A DNA stretch of 64,000 nt, from assembly GCA_964647255.1 (NCBI GenBank), contig CAZYGI010000004.1, forward strand, positions 39,539-103,538. The letters are read 5' to 3'. This document shows positions 41,757-50,029 of this stretch, piece after piece (position 1 is the stretch's first letter; the number at the start of each line of letters is the position of its first letter). Under the pieces are notes generated by a model. The model was not told the origin of the DNA. It was given only the letters and a program-made list of their open reading frames with translations, and did no database searches. Origin of the DNA: CAWJEL01 sp964647255 (lineage in GTDB: Bacteria; Chloroflexota; Anaerolineae; CG2-30-64-16). The position numbers were made by a program, and so were the translations under genes.

Positions 41757-42028
41757 GGATGTAGGTTAGCTTACGGCATCACCGTCTTCTTACGTCTTTG
41801 ACGGCAGCCGACAGAATAGTTGCCATGCCAGATTGTTTGTTCCCACTGTCGCTAACGAACAGACCTGGGATGCTTCAGTCCTCTCAGGCTTCAACAGCCG
41901 GGAGACGCTATGAAGAGAGAACATAGCGTCTCCCGGCTTCTTTGTCGCCGATTCTCTCACTGACTCGCGCAGCAAGCGCGACTTCGCGACAGCGCACGGC
42001 AACACACTCAACGAAGGAGGTAGCAACG
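41757..42028 (+). promoter_or_regulatory. Long structured 5' leader of the aldehyde oxidoreductase gene
   Basis: About 270 nt with several potential helices: CCGTC/GACGG near 41787-41812, TCCCA/TGGGA near 41838-41874, and a 16-bp perfect stem GCCGGGAGACGCTATG (41897-41912) with its complement (41922-41937), followed by TTCTTTGT. The last hairpin looks like an attenuator. The leader ends with AAGGAGGT before the ATG. Molybdenum- and tungsten-cofactor enzymes can be controlled by cofactor-sensing RNAs, but I cannot match a consensus by eye. Confidence 0.5.
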
Positions 42029-43861
42029 ATGCAACTCGGTGGTTATGCCAATAAGGTCGCCTGGATTGACCTGAACACCGGCGCGATCGAATACAAACCG
42101 ATCGCGGATGAGGATGCGCGCAAGTACATCGGCGCGCGCGGCCTGGGTGTCAAGTACGTCTTCGACAACGGGCCGGCAGTCGAACCCCTGTCCCCCGACA
42201 ACATCCTGTGCTTTATGAACGGCCCGCTGACCGGGACCGATGTGAACCTGAGCGGCCGCATGGCCGTGGTCACCAAATCGCCGCTCACGGGCACGGTCAC
42301 CGACTCGCATCATGGCGGCTGGTCGGCTGCGCGGCTCAAGTGGGCGGGGTTCGACGGCCTGGTCTTCAAGGGCAAGGCCGCAAAGCCGGTCTACGCCTAT
42401 GTGGAGAATGGCCAGGTAACGCTGCACGACGCCAGCGATCTGTGGGGCAAACGGGTCCACGAGACGATCAAGATCTTACAGGAACGGCATAGCGACGCCA
42501 AAGACCTCAGCGTCATCACCATCGGCCCCGCGGGCGAGAACCTGGTGAAGTTCGCGAACTGGATGAACGAAAACGACCGCTCCTCCGGGCGCGGCGGCAC
42601 CGGCTGCGTGGGCGGCAGCAAACTCCTGAAGGCGATCGTGATCCGGGGCGACCATGCCAACCGGCCCCGGCCAGTGGACCCAGTGGGCTGGAAGGCTGCA
42701 CAGAAGCGCGCGCTGGCAGAATTGATGGACGAACGGGTGCTGACCGCGCCGCGCAAGGGCGGCCTGTCAGTCTACGGCACCAATGTGCTGATGAACATCA
42801 CCAGCAACCTGGGTGGGCTGCCCGTGCGCAACGGCCAGGAGACGTCCTTCGGCGAGAAGGCTGAGCTGCTCAGCGGCGAGCACGTCAAGGCCACCATCCT
42901 GGTGGACGATCCGACCTGCCATGCCTGCCCGGTCGCGTGCAAGAAAGAGGTCGAGGTCACGGAAGGCCCGTTCAAAGTGCGTATGGAGAGCGTTGAATAC
43001 GAACCGGCCTGGTCCGTGGGCGCGTTCTGCGGCAACGACGACATCGGCGCGGTCGCCTACATGATTGACCGCGCGAACGACTACGGGTTCGACGCCATCG
43101 AGATCGGCACCGTGCTGGCAATGTACATGGAATACACGCAGCGCGGCCACGCCGTGGCGGGCGAGGGACTGATGTGGGGGGACACCCACGGCATGGTGCG
43201 GCTGGCGCGCATGGTCGCCTACCGCGAAGGGATCGGCGACATCCTGGCCGAGGGGACTGGCAAGGCTGCCAAGAAGCTGGGCTATCCGGAGCTGGCGATG
43301 GCGGTCAAGGACCAGGGCATCCCGGCCTACGACCCGCGCGGCATCAAAGGGATGGGCATCGGCTACGCCACCTCGAATCGCGGTGCATGCCACCTGCGCG
43401 GCTATACCCCGGCCGCCGAGGTTGCCGGCAACGTGCTTGGCCCCTCAACGGTGGTTGATCCCTTGGCCGTCGAGGGCAAGGGCAAGCTGATCATGATCTT
43501 CCAGAACGTGCACGCCATGACTGACTGCCTGGATGTGTGCAAGTTCTCCACCTTCTCCGAGTCACTGGATGGGTTCGCAATGCAGTTTGCCGCCATCACC
43601 GGTGCGCCCTGCACGGCGGACTATCTGCTGCAAGTGGGCGAGCGGGTCTACAACCTGGAACGCCACTATAACAACCTGAACGGCTTCGACGGCAAGGCCG
43701 ACACCCTGCCCAAGCGCTTCCTGGAAGAGCCCTCCACCCTTGGGGGTTCCAAGGGGCACGTCTGCGAGCTGGACAAGATGCTGGCCGAGTATTACGAGGC
43801 CCGCGGCTGGGTGGACGGCGTCGCGCCAGAGGCAAAGCTGAAGGAACTGGAGATCATCTAG
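42029..43861 (+). CDS. Tungsten-type aldehyde ferredoxin oxidoreductase
   Basis: Oxidises aldehydes to carboxylic acids with ferredoxin as acceptor, using a bis-pterin tungsten (or molybdenum) site and one 4Fe-4S cluster; cytoplasmic. It is 610 residues, normal for AOR. The N-terminal domain has YIGARGLGVKYVFDN and SGRMAVVTKSPLTG, the pterin-binding part. Cluster ligands are Cys297, Cys300 and Cys304 in CHACPVAC, with the fourth in DCLDVC (Cys500 or Cys504). GAAGGAGGT precedes the ATG at 42029. The next gene is its probable radical SAM maturase. L-lactaldehyde from the flanking rhamnose and fucose pathways is a possible substrate (inference). Confidence 0.92.
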   Translation: MQLGGYANKVAWIDLNTGAIEYKPIADEDARKYIGARGLGVKYVFDNGPAVEPLSPDNILCFMNGPLTGTDVNLSGRMAVVTKSPLTGTVTDSHHGGWSAARLKWAGFDGLVFKGKAAKPVYAYVENGQVTLHDASDLWGKRVHETIKILQERHSDAKDLSVITIGPAGENLVKFANWMNENDRSSGRGGTGCVGGSKLLKAIVIRGDHANRPRPVDPVGWKAAQKRALAELMDERVLTAPRKGGLSVYGTNVLMNITSNLGGLPVRNGQETSFGEKAELLSGEHVKATILVDDPTCHACPVACKKEVEVTEGPFKVRMESVEYEPAWSVGAFCGNDDIGAVAYMIDRANDYGFDAIEIGTVLAMYMEYTQRGHAVAGEGLMWGDTHGMVRLARMVAYREGIGDILAEGTGKAAKKLGYPELAMAVKDQGIPAYDPRGIKGMGIGYATSNRGACHLRGYTPAAEVAGNVLGPSTVVDPLAVEGKGKLIMIFQNVHAMTDCLDVCKFSTFSESLDGFAMQFAAITGAPCTADYLLQVGERVYNLERHYNNLNGFDGKADTLPKRFLEEPSTLGGSKGHVCELDKMLAEYYEARGWVDGVAPEAKLKELEII

Positions 43862-43910
43862 CTCCAGCGCGCCCCTCGACGAGCGGTCGGGCAAGTAGCC
43901 CTATTGATCT

Positions 43911-43945
43911 GCGGGCGGTGGGATCACCCTGCCGCCCGCGTTTTT
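43911..43945 (+). terminator. Rho-independent terminator after the aldehyde oxidoreductase gene
   Basis: GCGGGCGG (43911-43918) and CCGCCCGC (43932-43939) form an 8-bp GC stem followed by GTTTTT. Because it lies only 25 bp before the maturase ATG, it may act as a partial terminator that lowers maturase expression. Confidence 0.75.
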
Positions 43946-43969
43946 GTGGTCTTGTCTGCTGGAGTTGCC

Positions 43970-45262
43970 ATGGTCATTGATCCCCGTGTGTTCTTCATGG
44001 GCAGACCCGTATCGCCGTCGAAGGGTTCACACGCCTATGTGGACGAGCAGGGCCGGCTGGTGCTGCCGGCCGAGGCAGCGGCGCAACTGGGGCTGCAGAC
44101 AGGCGCGCGCGTGCGCGTGGAGCCGACGCGCGATGGTCTGCGCCTGCGCCGCCCCGTGACGCATCTGGCCAAGCTGTACGTGGAGCCGACCAATGCCTGC
44201 AACCTGGACTGCGCCACCTGCTTTCGCCACGGGTGGGATGAGCCAATCGGCCGGATGAGCGACGCGGCCTACGCGGCCATCCTGGACGGCCTGGGCGCAT
44301 TCGATCCGCTGCCGACGGTCTACTTCGGCGGGATTGGGGAGCCGCTGTCGCACCGGCGGACGGTCGAGTGGGTGGCCCAGGCCCACGCACTGGGCGCGCG
44401 CACGGAGCTGATCACCAACGGGATGATGCTGAACGAACAGGTCACACGTCGTCTGATTGATGGCGGGCTGGATCTGTTGTGGGTCTCCATTGACGGCGCG
44501 CGGCCGGAGAGCTACGCGGATGTGCGCCTGGGCGCTGAACTGCCGCAGGTTCTTGCCAACCTGGCCCGTTTCAGCAAACTGCGCCGGGGCGGCCATCACC
44601 CCCATCCCGAGATCGGCATCGCGTTTGTGGCGATGAAGCGCAATATCGCGGATCTGCCCGCCGTGCTGCAGATGGGGCTCGCCCTGGGGGCCAAGCACTT
44701 CTCGGTCAGCAACGTGCTGCCGGTGACGCCGGAGCTGCAGGATGAGATGCTGTACACCCGCGCCAGAAACGCGCTGACCTACATTGACTCGACGACCGTG
44801 CCGCACCTCAGTCTACCCCGGATGGACTTCGACGAGTTCACGCGCGACGCGCTCTTCCAGGCGTTCCAGGCCGGATACAACGTCAGCTACGCCGGGCAGA
44901 ACTGGGCCGAGGCCAGCAATACGTGCACCTACATCCACGGCGGCACGATGTCGGTGGTGTGGACCGGCGATGTCAGCCCGTGCTGGCCGTTGATGCACAC
45001 GCATACCAGCTATTTGCACGGCAAGCCGCGGGTGAATTACCGGCATGCGGTGGGCAACGTGTTGGCGCGCAGCCTGCGCGATCTGTGGCTGGACCCCGAT
45101 TACGTGGCCTTCCGCCAGCGGGTGCAGGACTTCGAGTTCGCCCCATGCACCTTCTGCGGCGGGTGCGAGTGGGCCGAGGCGAACCTGGGAGACTGCCGCG
45201 GCAACGTGCTGCCGGCGTGCGGTGGCTGCCTGTGGGCGCAGGGAGTCATCCAGTGCCCGTAG
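43970..45262 (+). CDS. Radical SAM/SPASM maturase for tungsten oxidoreductases, with N-terminal AbrB-like domain
   Basis: A 430-residue radical SAM protein. Residues 20-65 resemble a SpoVT-AbrB swapped hairpin (DEQGRLVLPAEAAAQLGLQT and GARVRVEPTRDGLRLRRPV). The radical SAM cluster ligands are Cys77, Cys81 and Cys84 in CNLDCATC, followed by VYFGGIGEPL. The C-terminus is Cys-rich (CTFCGGC, CGGCLWAQ), as in SPASM domains that hold extra iron-sulfur clusters. This layout and the neighbouring AOR match the tungsten cofactor oxidoreductase radical SAM maturase family. The ATG at 43970 follows CTGGAG; the longer frame would include the terminator. Confidence 0.87.
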   Translation: MVIDPRVFFMGRPVSPSKGSHAYVDEQGRLVLPAEAAAQLGLQTGARVRVEPTRDGLRLRRPVTHLAKLYVEPTNACNLDCATCFRHGWDEPIGRMSDAAYAAILDGLGAFDPLPTVYFGGIGEPLSHRRTVEWVAQAHALGARTELITNGMMLNEQVTRRLIDGGLDLLWVSIDGARPESYADVRLGAELPQVLANLARFSKLRRGGHHPHPEIGIAFVAMKRNIADLPAVLQMGLALGAKHFSVSNVLPVTPELQDEMLYTRARNALTYIDSTTVPHLSLPRMDFDEFTRDALFQAFQAGYNVSYAGQNWAEASNTCTYIHGGTMSVVWTGDVSPCWPLMHTHTSYLHGKPRVNYRHAVGNVLARSLRDLWLDPDYVAFRQRVQDFEFAPCTFCGGCEWAEANLGDCRGNVLPACGGCLWAQGVIQCP

Positions 45263-45301
45263 GAGCAGCCGAAATTCGAAAATCTGGGAATCGGCGAGGG
45301 T

Positions 45302-45580
45302 TCAGCCGCCGCCCGCCGGTGGGAGAAGGCTGAGGGTGTCGGCATCGCTGATCGGGGTCGCCAGGCCTTGCAAGAAGTCAATTGCGCGGCCGTTCACCAT
45401 TACGAACATAAAACCCCGCTTCAGCCCGCCCTGCTCATCCCACAACTTGGGCGCCAGGCCCGGATGCTGGGCGGCAAACGCCTGAAGCACCGCACCCACG
45501 CTGATCGGCTCCGACAGCGAGACCTCGAACCTGGCCCCGCCCGTTATGTCGCGCAACGCTGCATAGACTCTGATCTGCAT
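45302..45580 (-). CDS. MoaD/ThiS-family sulfur-carrier protein
   Basis: A 92-residue beta-grasp protein that starts MQIRVYAALRDITGGARFEV and ends SLLPPAGGG. The C-terminal Gly-Gly would be adenylated and thiocarboxylated to donate sulfur to the pterin. MoaD-type carriers are often found with AOR genes, and this copy may be dedicated to the tungsten cofactor. It is convergent with the maturase gene (39 bp between). The ATG at 45580 begins at the first strand; the upstream Arg-rich extension is unlikely. Confidence 0.85.
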   Translation of the reverse strand: MQIRVYAALRDITGGARFEVSLSEPISVGAVLQAFAAQHPGLAPKLWDEQGGLKRGFMFVMVNGRAIDFLQGLATPISDADTLSLLPPAGGG

Positions 45581-45650
45581 GTTGATCCTTCTGAACCTGA
45601 CGTCCCGGGTTCTGCCCGTCAAGCTGCACGGCCTCGGATTTGCCTCGGCG

Positions 45651-46451
<801 letters not shown>

Positions 46452-46503
46452 GAAATGCTCCCCGAACGCGATGCGCGCAACGCACCAACATGCCAACGTG
46501 AGT

Positions 46504-48216
46504 CTACTCCAGCATCAACCGCAAAAACTCCACCTCCGCCTCGTTGGTCCACTCCCGGCCATCTTTCAGCAGTGCGTAGACCGTCGGCAGCACGTCCTTC
46601 AGGTCGGTGATCGCGGTCAGCGGCAGCGGTCTGATCTGCGGATAGATGACCACCTTGCCGGGGTAGGTGGTGTCCATCAACGCCTGCATGCCGTCGCGCG
46701 CTGCGTCGAGCGAGCCGACCGCGGCCACCGAGCGATTAGGCGACAGCGTGCCGGTTTCCGCCTGGTGCAGCATGAAGCGCAGGTCCTCGATGCTCGACGC
46801 CGAGTGGCCGATGACGCGCGTCTGCCGAAGGTAGGCGTCGCCCAGATCCAGCGCGGCCATCGTGCCGCGGCCCACGCCCGCGAAGACGTTCATCACGCCG
46901 CGCGGGGCCAGCCAGGTCGCGCCGTCGGCGATCAGCGCGGGGACGGGCACCAGCACGACCACATCATCGAAGCCGCCGTCCCGGAAGCGGGCCATCCCCT
47001 CGGCGTAGGCTGCCTGGTTCATCGGGTTCAGACAAATGAACTCGATCCCCTTGGCCGCCGCTTCACCGGCGAAGGTGTCGTGGAGGTCGGCCAGGCGCAG
47101 GTCGCTGACGTCGCTGCACACAATGACCGCCGGCGCGGCGTCCACCTGGATCGCGCGCTGGATGTGCATGCGGCCCATCGGTCCGCCCGCGCCGATGAAC
47201 CACGCCCGGCCGCCCGGCTTCAACGCCGAGCGCACCGGCACGTCGCGGTAAGCGGCCGCGATGTCGGGGCCCGTGCCGCCGACGTAGACCCACCGGTTGT
47301 AGTGCACGCGGCCCACGTCCACGTTGACCTTGCGCGCCAGCGGCTGCTCGCCCAGGAGCGCGCAGACGCCGAAGTCGGCCAGGTGCGGGCTGGTCGCCTC
47401 GATCAGCTCGGCCGTCGGCGCCAGCAGGATCAGATCGTCCACCGGCGTCGTGACGTCAGCCGCGGCGATCTGGACGACCTCGACGCCCAGCGCGGCGGCC
47501 TGTTCGGCCAGTCGCGCCGCAAACGCGGCGGGCACATCGGTCAGGAGCACGCGCGCGGGATGCGCCGACGCGTCGAAGCCCCGGCTGATCGTGTATCCCC
47601 GGTCCGCCGCTCCCGCACTCGCGCCGACGATCCACACCGTCCCCCCGGATTTCAAACCGGTGCGATACTTGAGCCCGTACGCCGCGGTGACGCAGGCCCA
47701 CGGCTCGGTCAACGCGCTTTCGGCGTAGCCGGTGTCCGGCTTAACCGGGATCAGGTAGTTGCCGTCGTCGCCGTTGAGGATGCGCTGATCCACCACGCCG
47801 TAGCGCGACAACCCGCCCTGGATGCGGTAACCATAAGCGTAGTTGAAGCCCTTGACGTTGATCTCGGCCTGGACGATGAAACGGTCACCAACCTTGTATT
47901 GGTCGCGCAGCGCCTCGCCCACGCCCACGACGGTCAGCGAGACTTCATGCCCCAGCACGACCGGCTCCTTCACCATGTCGCGGGCGATCCGGGGATGGTT
48001 CGGTCCTTGCTTGATCACCTTGATGTCGGAAAAGCAGAGGCCGCACGCGTCGTGGCGGACCAGGAGCTCGTCAGGCCCATAGGCCGGCATCGGCACGTCT
48101 ATGGGCTTGCCTTCCTGCCCCAGGTTTTCCAGGCCCGCGCCGTAAAGCGGCCACAGGCGGTTCGCCCCCGCGGGTGCCGCGGATGGGTTGCGATAGGCGG
48201 TCAGTTTGTCGGTCAC
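46504..48216 (-). CDS. Over-long zinc-type alcohol dehydrogenase (MDR) with an extra Rossmann-like segment
   Basis: A 570-residue medium-chain dehydrogenase relative, against about 350 for the family. The N-terminal catalytic domain has HDACGLCFSDIKVIKQG (catalytic Cys) and VLGHEVSLTVVGVG (GHE). The usual Rossmann region after LTEPWACVTAAY reads TVWIVGASAGAADRGYTISR without a clean glycine motif. About 150 residues later a second region, AWFIGAGGPMGRMHIQRAI, has a proper GxGGxMG motif. The middle segment is therefore inserted or duplicated. With the SrlD-like gene downstream, a sugar-phosphate reductase role (for instance L-sorbose 1-phosphate reductase-like) is possible. The GTG at 48216 has AAAGGAAC upstream; an in-frame TTG lies six codons earlier. 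Confidence 0.75.
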   Translation of the reverse strand: MTDKLTAYRNPSAAPAGANRLWPLYGAGLENLGQEGKPIDVPMPAYGPDELLVRHDACGLCFSDIKVIKQGPNHPRIARDMVKEPVVLGHEVSLTVVGVGEALRDQYKVGDRFIVQAEINVKGFNYAYGYRIQGGLSRYGVVDQRILNGDDGNYLIPVKPDTGYAESALTEPWACVTAAYGLKYRTGLKSGGTVWIVGASAGAADRGYTISRGFDASAHPARVLLTDVPAAFAARLAEQAAALGVEVVQIAAADVTTPVDDLILLAPTAELIEATSPHLADFGVCALLGEQPLARKVNVDVGRVHYNRWVYVGGTGPDIAAAYRDVPVRSALKPGGRAWFIGAGGPMGRMHIQRAIQVDAAPAVIVCSDVSDLRLADLHDTFAGEAAAKGIEFICLNPMNQAAYAEGMARFRDGGFDDVVVLVPVPALIADGATWLAPRGVMNVFAGVGRGTMAALDLGDAYLRQTRVIGHSASSIEDLRFMLHQAETGTLSPNRSVAAVGSLDAARDGMQALMDTTYPGKVVIYPQIRPLPLTAITDLKDVLPTVYALLKDGREWTNEAEVEFLRLMLE

Positions 48217-48234
48217 GGGACATGTTCCTTTCAA

Positions 48235-48425
48235 TCATCGCAGATCGGCGGTAGCAAAAGCAACTGCTGTTATCCTGAGCGGACTCGCTCAGGACGTTGC
48301 TCCCCTCCGATGTACACACCTTGTCTCAGACAATTGGTTCAACCGCCGGAAACAGGAGCGAAGGATCCCGTTCCAGCGCGCGGTTTCGCGGCGCGATTAA
48401 CCTGCTTTCAAGAAACCTCGGCCCA
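48235..48425. other. Repeat-rich spacer between the PHP and dehydrogenase genes
   Basis: Together with the family B copy at 48426-48488 this fills a gap of about 260 bp. It contains a hairpin built from TCCTGAGCGGACTCGCTCAGGA (near 48275-48296) and a decayed family A-like stretch from 48352. No gene or promoter is evident. Confidence 0.5.
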
Positions 48426-48488
48426 GATCCTTCGGCCTGGCAATCTTGCGTCGCTCACTCCGGTCAGGGATTCGGCCTCAGGATGACA
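48426..48488 (+). repeat. 63-bp dispersed repeat, family B, supplying a stop codon
   Basis: 58 of 63 positions agree with the copy at 20186-20248. The right end (CTCAGGATGACA) overlaps the last codons and TGA stop of the PHP gene at 48478-48488, so the repeat defines that gene's C-terminus. Confidence 0.8.
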
Positions 48489-49893
48489 AGACGACCAGGA
48501 TTTCATCCGGCGACAGATGCGAATTGATAGCCCGAAGCTGCCTCAGCCCGGCTTCTCCCGGCGGCACGCGATAGCCGATCGCCATGTAAAACGCGTTGCG
48601 CTCGCGGCGCGACGGAAGATGCGTCGCGGCCCATGCGCTGCCGTAGCCGAGGCCCAGGCTGCGCTGCATGATCGTGTGGCCGTAGATGAAGTGCGCGCCG
48701 TCCAGGAATGCCTGGCGCACCGGAGCCAGCTCGGCGGCATCGAAATCATCCACCAGTTTGTTGCCGGGGCTGTTCATCTCGGTGCCCACGTTCAGCGGCA
48801 GATCCAGCTCCGCGGCCAGCGCGACGATCTCGTAGAGCCTGGCGAGCCTGGCCCGCTTGACCGCCGGGTCGGCGATGTTCCAGTTGCGATCGGGGATGAT
48901 GTTGACCGCGACGACGCCCTTCGCGACCATCAACCCCAGCAGCTCGCGGATCGCCTGCTCGCCGGCCGACGTCCCATCGAGCCAGGCGAAACAGGGGAGC
49001 GCACCGCACGCCAGGATAAACTTGTGAAAGTCCTCGACGGCCGGAAACGCCTCCGGGATCGGCGGCACATAGCCGACGCCGCCCCGCTTCATCAGCTTGC
49101 CGCGCACCAGGTTGGAGAATTTGGCATAGTCGTCGCCTGCCGCCGCGATCTGGTCGGCCGGAACATTCAACTTCTCAGCCCAGAACGACCTCACCTCCGG
49201 TCCCTCTCCTGGCCGGAGCGGGGAGCCTGACTCCCCCCTTTCCTGTGAAGAAGGGGGGGCAGGGGAAGTCAGGTCATGCGCCACCTTCCCGATGATCGCG
49301 GCGAGCATGTGACGCTCGGTGGCGTTCCCCGCCGGGGTCAGGGGCAGGACGTCGCGCGCGTAGTCCACCGTCACCGGCGCGAGATGGGCGTTGAGCCGAG
49401 CCAACATCTCACGGTTGCGCCGCTCGGCCCGCGCACGCATCGCGGCCAGGATCGCCGCCGCCTCCGGGTCAGCGACCCGGCTGGCGGTGAAGCCGATACC
49501 CATGTGATACGCGACGCCCGGCTCGCCCGGCGAGTTGATCTCGCGCGTCGCGAACTCCGGGACGAACACGCGCGTCTCGATGCCCGCCGAACCGCGCACG
49601 CCGATCAGCTCGCAGGCGCCCAGGAACTCGTCCACCGCATCCAGTACATCAAAATCCACGATGCCCGCCGCGACGAAGCCCTGCTCCCGCGCCAGCCACG
49701 CCAGTGACGATGGCGAATGGCCGTAGGCGTTGTACGAGAAGAAGGTGTGGCAGTGCATGTTGGCAGCGGCGGTTTGGGCCGGCTGGACGACTTCACCCTG
49801 AGCCAGCTCAACGAGTTGCGCCAGCGCGGCGCGGCGCACCCCCGCGTCAAAACTGTTGAGCTGAGTCATCAGTTGGGTGCGATGCGCATCCAT
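48478..49893 (-). CDS. PHP-domain-like metal-dependent protein
   Basis: A 471-residue protein with a PHP-type start: MHCHTFFSYNAYGHSPSSLA (about residues 46-65), then AAGIVDFDVLDAVDEFL. Later segments LNVGTEMNSPGNKLVDDFD and FIYGHTIMQR supply further His/Asp/Glu ligands. PHP proteins are phosphoesterases, and the substrate here is unknown. A repeat-derived stretch, SPAPPSSQERGESGSPLRPG (about residues 210-230, DNA 49187-49275), interrupts the domain in frame. The final residues and stop come from a family B repeat. The ATG at 49893 is preferred over a 15-residue upstream extension. It sits between the E2 gene and the long dehydrogenase gene on the same strand. Confidence 0.72.
   Translation of the reverse strand: MDAHRTQLMTQLNSFDAGVRRAALAQLVELAQGEVVQPAQTAAANMHCHTFFSYNAYGHSPSSLAWLAREQGFVAAGIVDFDVLDAVDEFLGACELIGVRGSAGIETRVFVPEFATREINSPGEPGVAYHMGIGFTASRVADPEAAAILAAMRARAERRNREMLARLNAHLAPVTVDYARDVLPLTPAGNATERHMLAAIIGKVAHDLTSPAPPSSQERGESGSPLRPGEGPEVRSFWAEKLNVPADQIAAAGDDYAKFSNLVRGKLMKRGGVGYVPPIPEAFPAVEDFHKFILACGALPCFAWLDGTSAGEQAIRELLGLMVAKGVVAVNIIPDRNWNIADPAVKRARLARLYEIVALAAELDLPLNVGTEMNSPGNKLVDDFDAAELAPVRQAFLDGAHFIYGHTIMQRSLGLGYGSAWAATHLPSRRERNAFYMAIGYRVPPGEAGLRQLRAINSHLSPDEILVVLSS
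49187..49275. repeat. In-frame GC-rich palindromic repeat inside the PHP gene
   Basis: CTCACCTCCGGTCCCTCTCC with GGCCGGAGCGGGGAG, followed by CTGACTCCCCCCTT and its near complement AAGGGGGGGCAGGGGAAGTC, forms nested hairpins. It belongs to the same CTCACC...CCTCTCC family as the two copies in the restriction-modification gene. Confidence 0.65.
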
Positions 49894-49951
49894 GAGACAC
49901 CTTCCGTTTCGATTCGAAAACTGATCTCGACTGTGCATGCGGCGCCGAGAC

Positions 49952-50013
49952 GAGATTCTTCGCTGGCGCCTCGTCGTAACGGGCGTTGAGCCGTCAGCCC
50001 GCTCAGAATGACA
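49952..50013 (+). repeat. Palindromic dispersed repeat, family A
   Basis: GAGATTCTTCGCTGGCGCCT to CCCGCTCAGAATGACA, filling most of the gap between the PHP and E2 genes. It is the least decayed copy in the window and nearly identical in layout to the inverted copy at 20043. Confidence 0.75.
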
Positions 50014-50029
50014 AAGAACGGTTGTCGCA

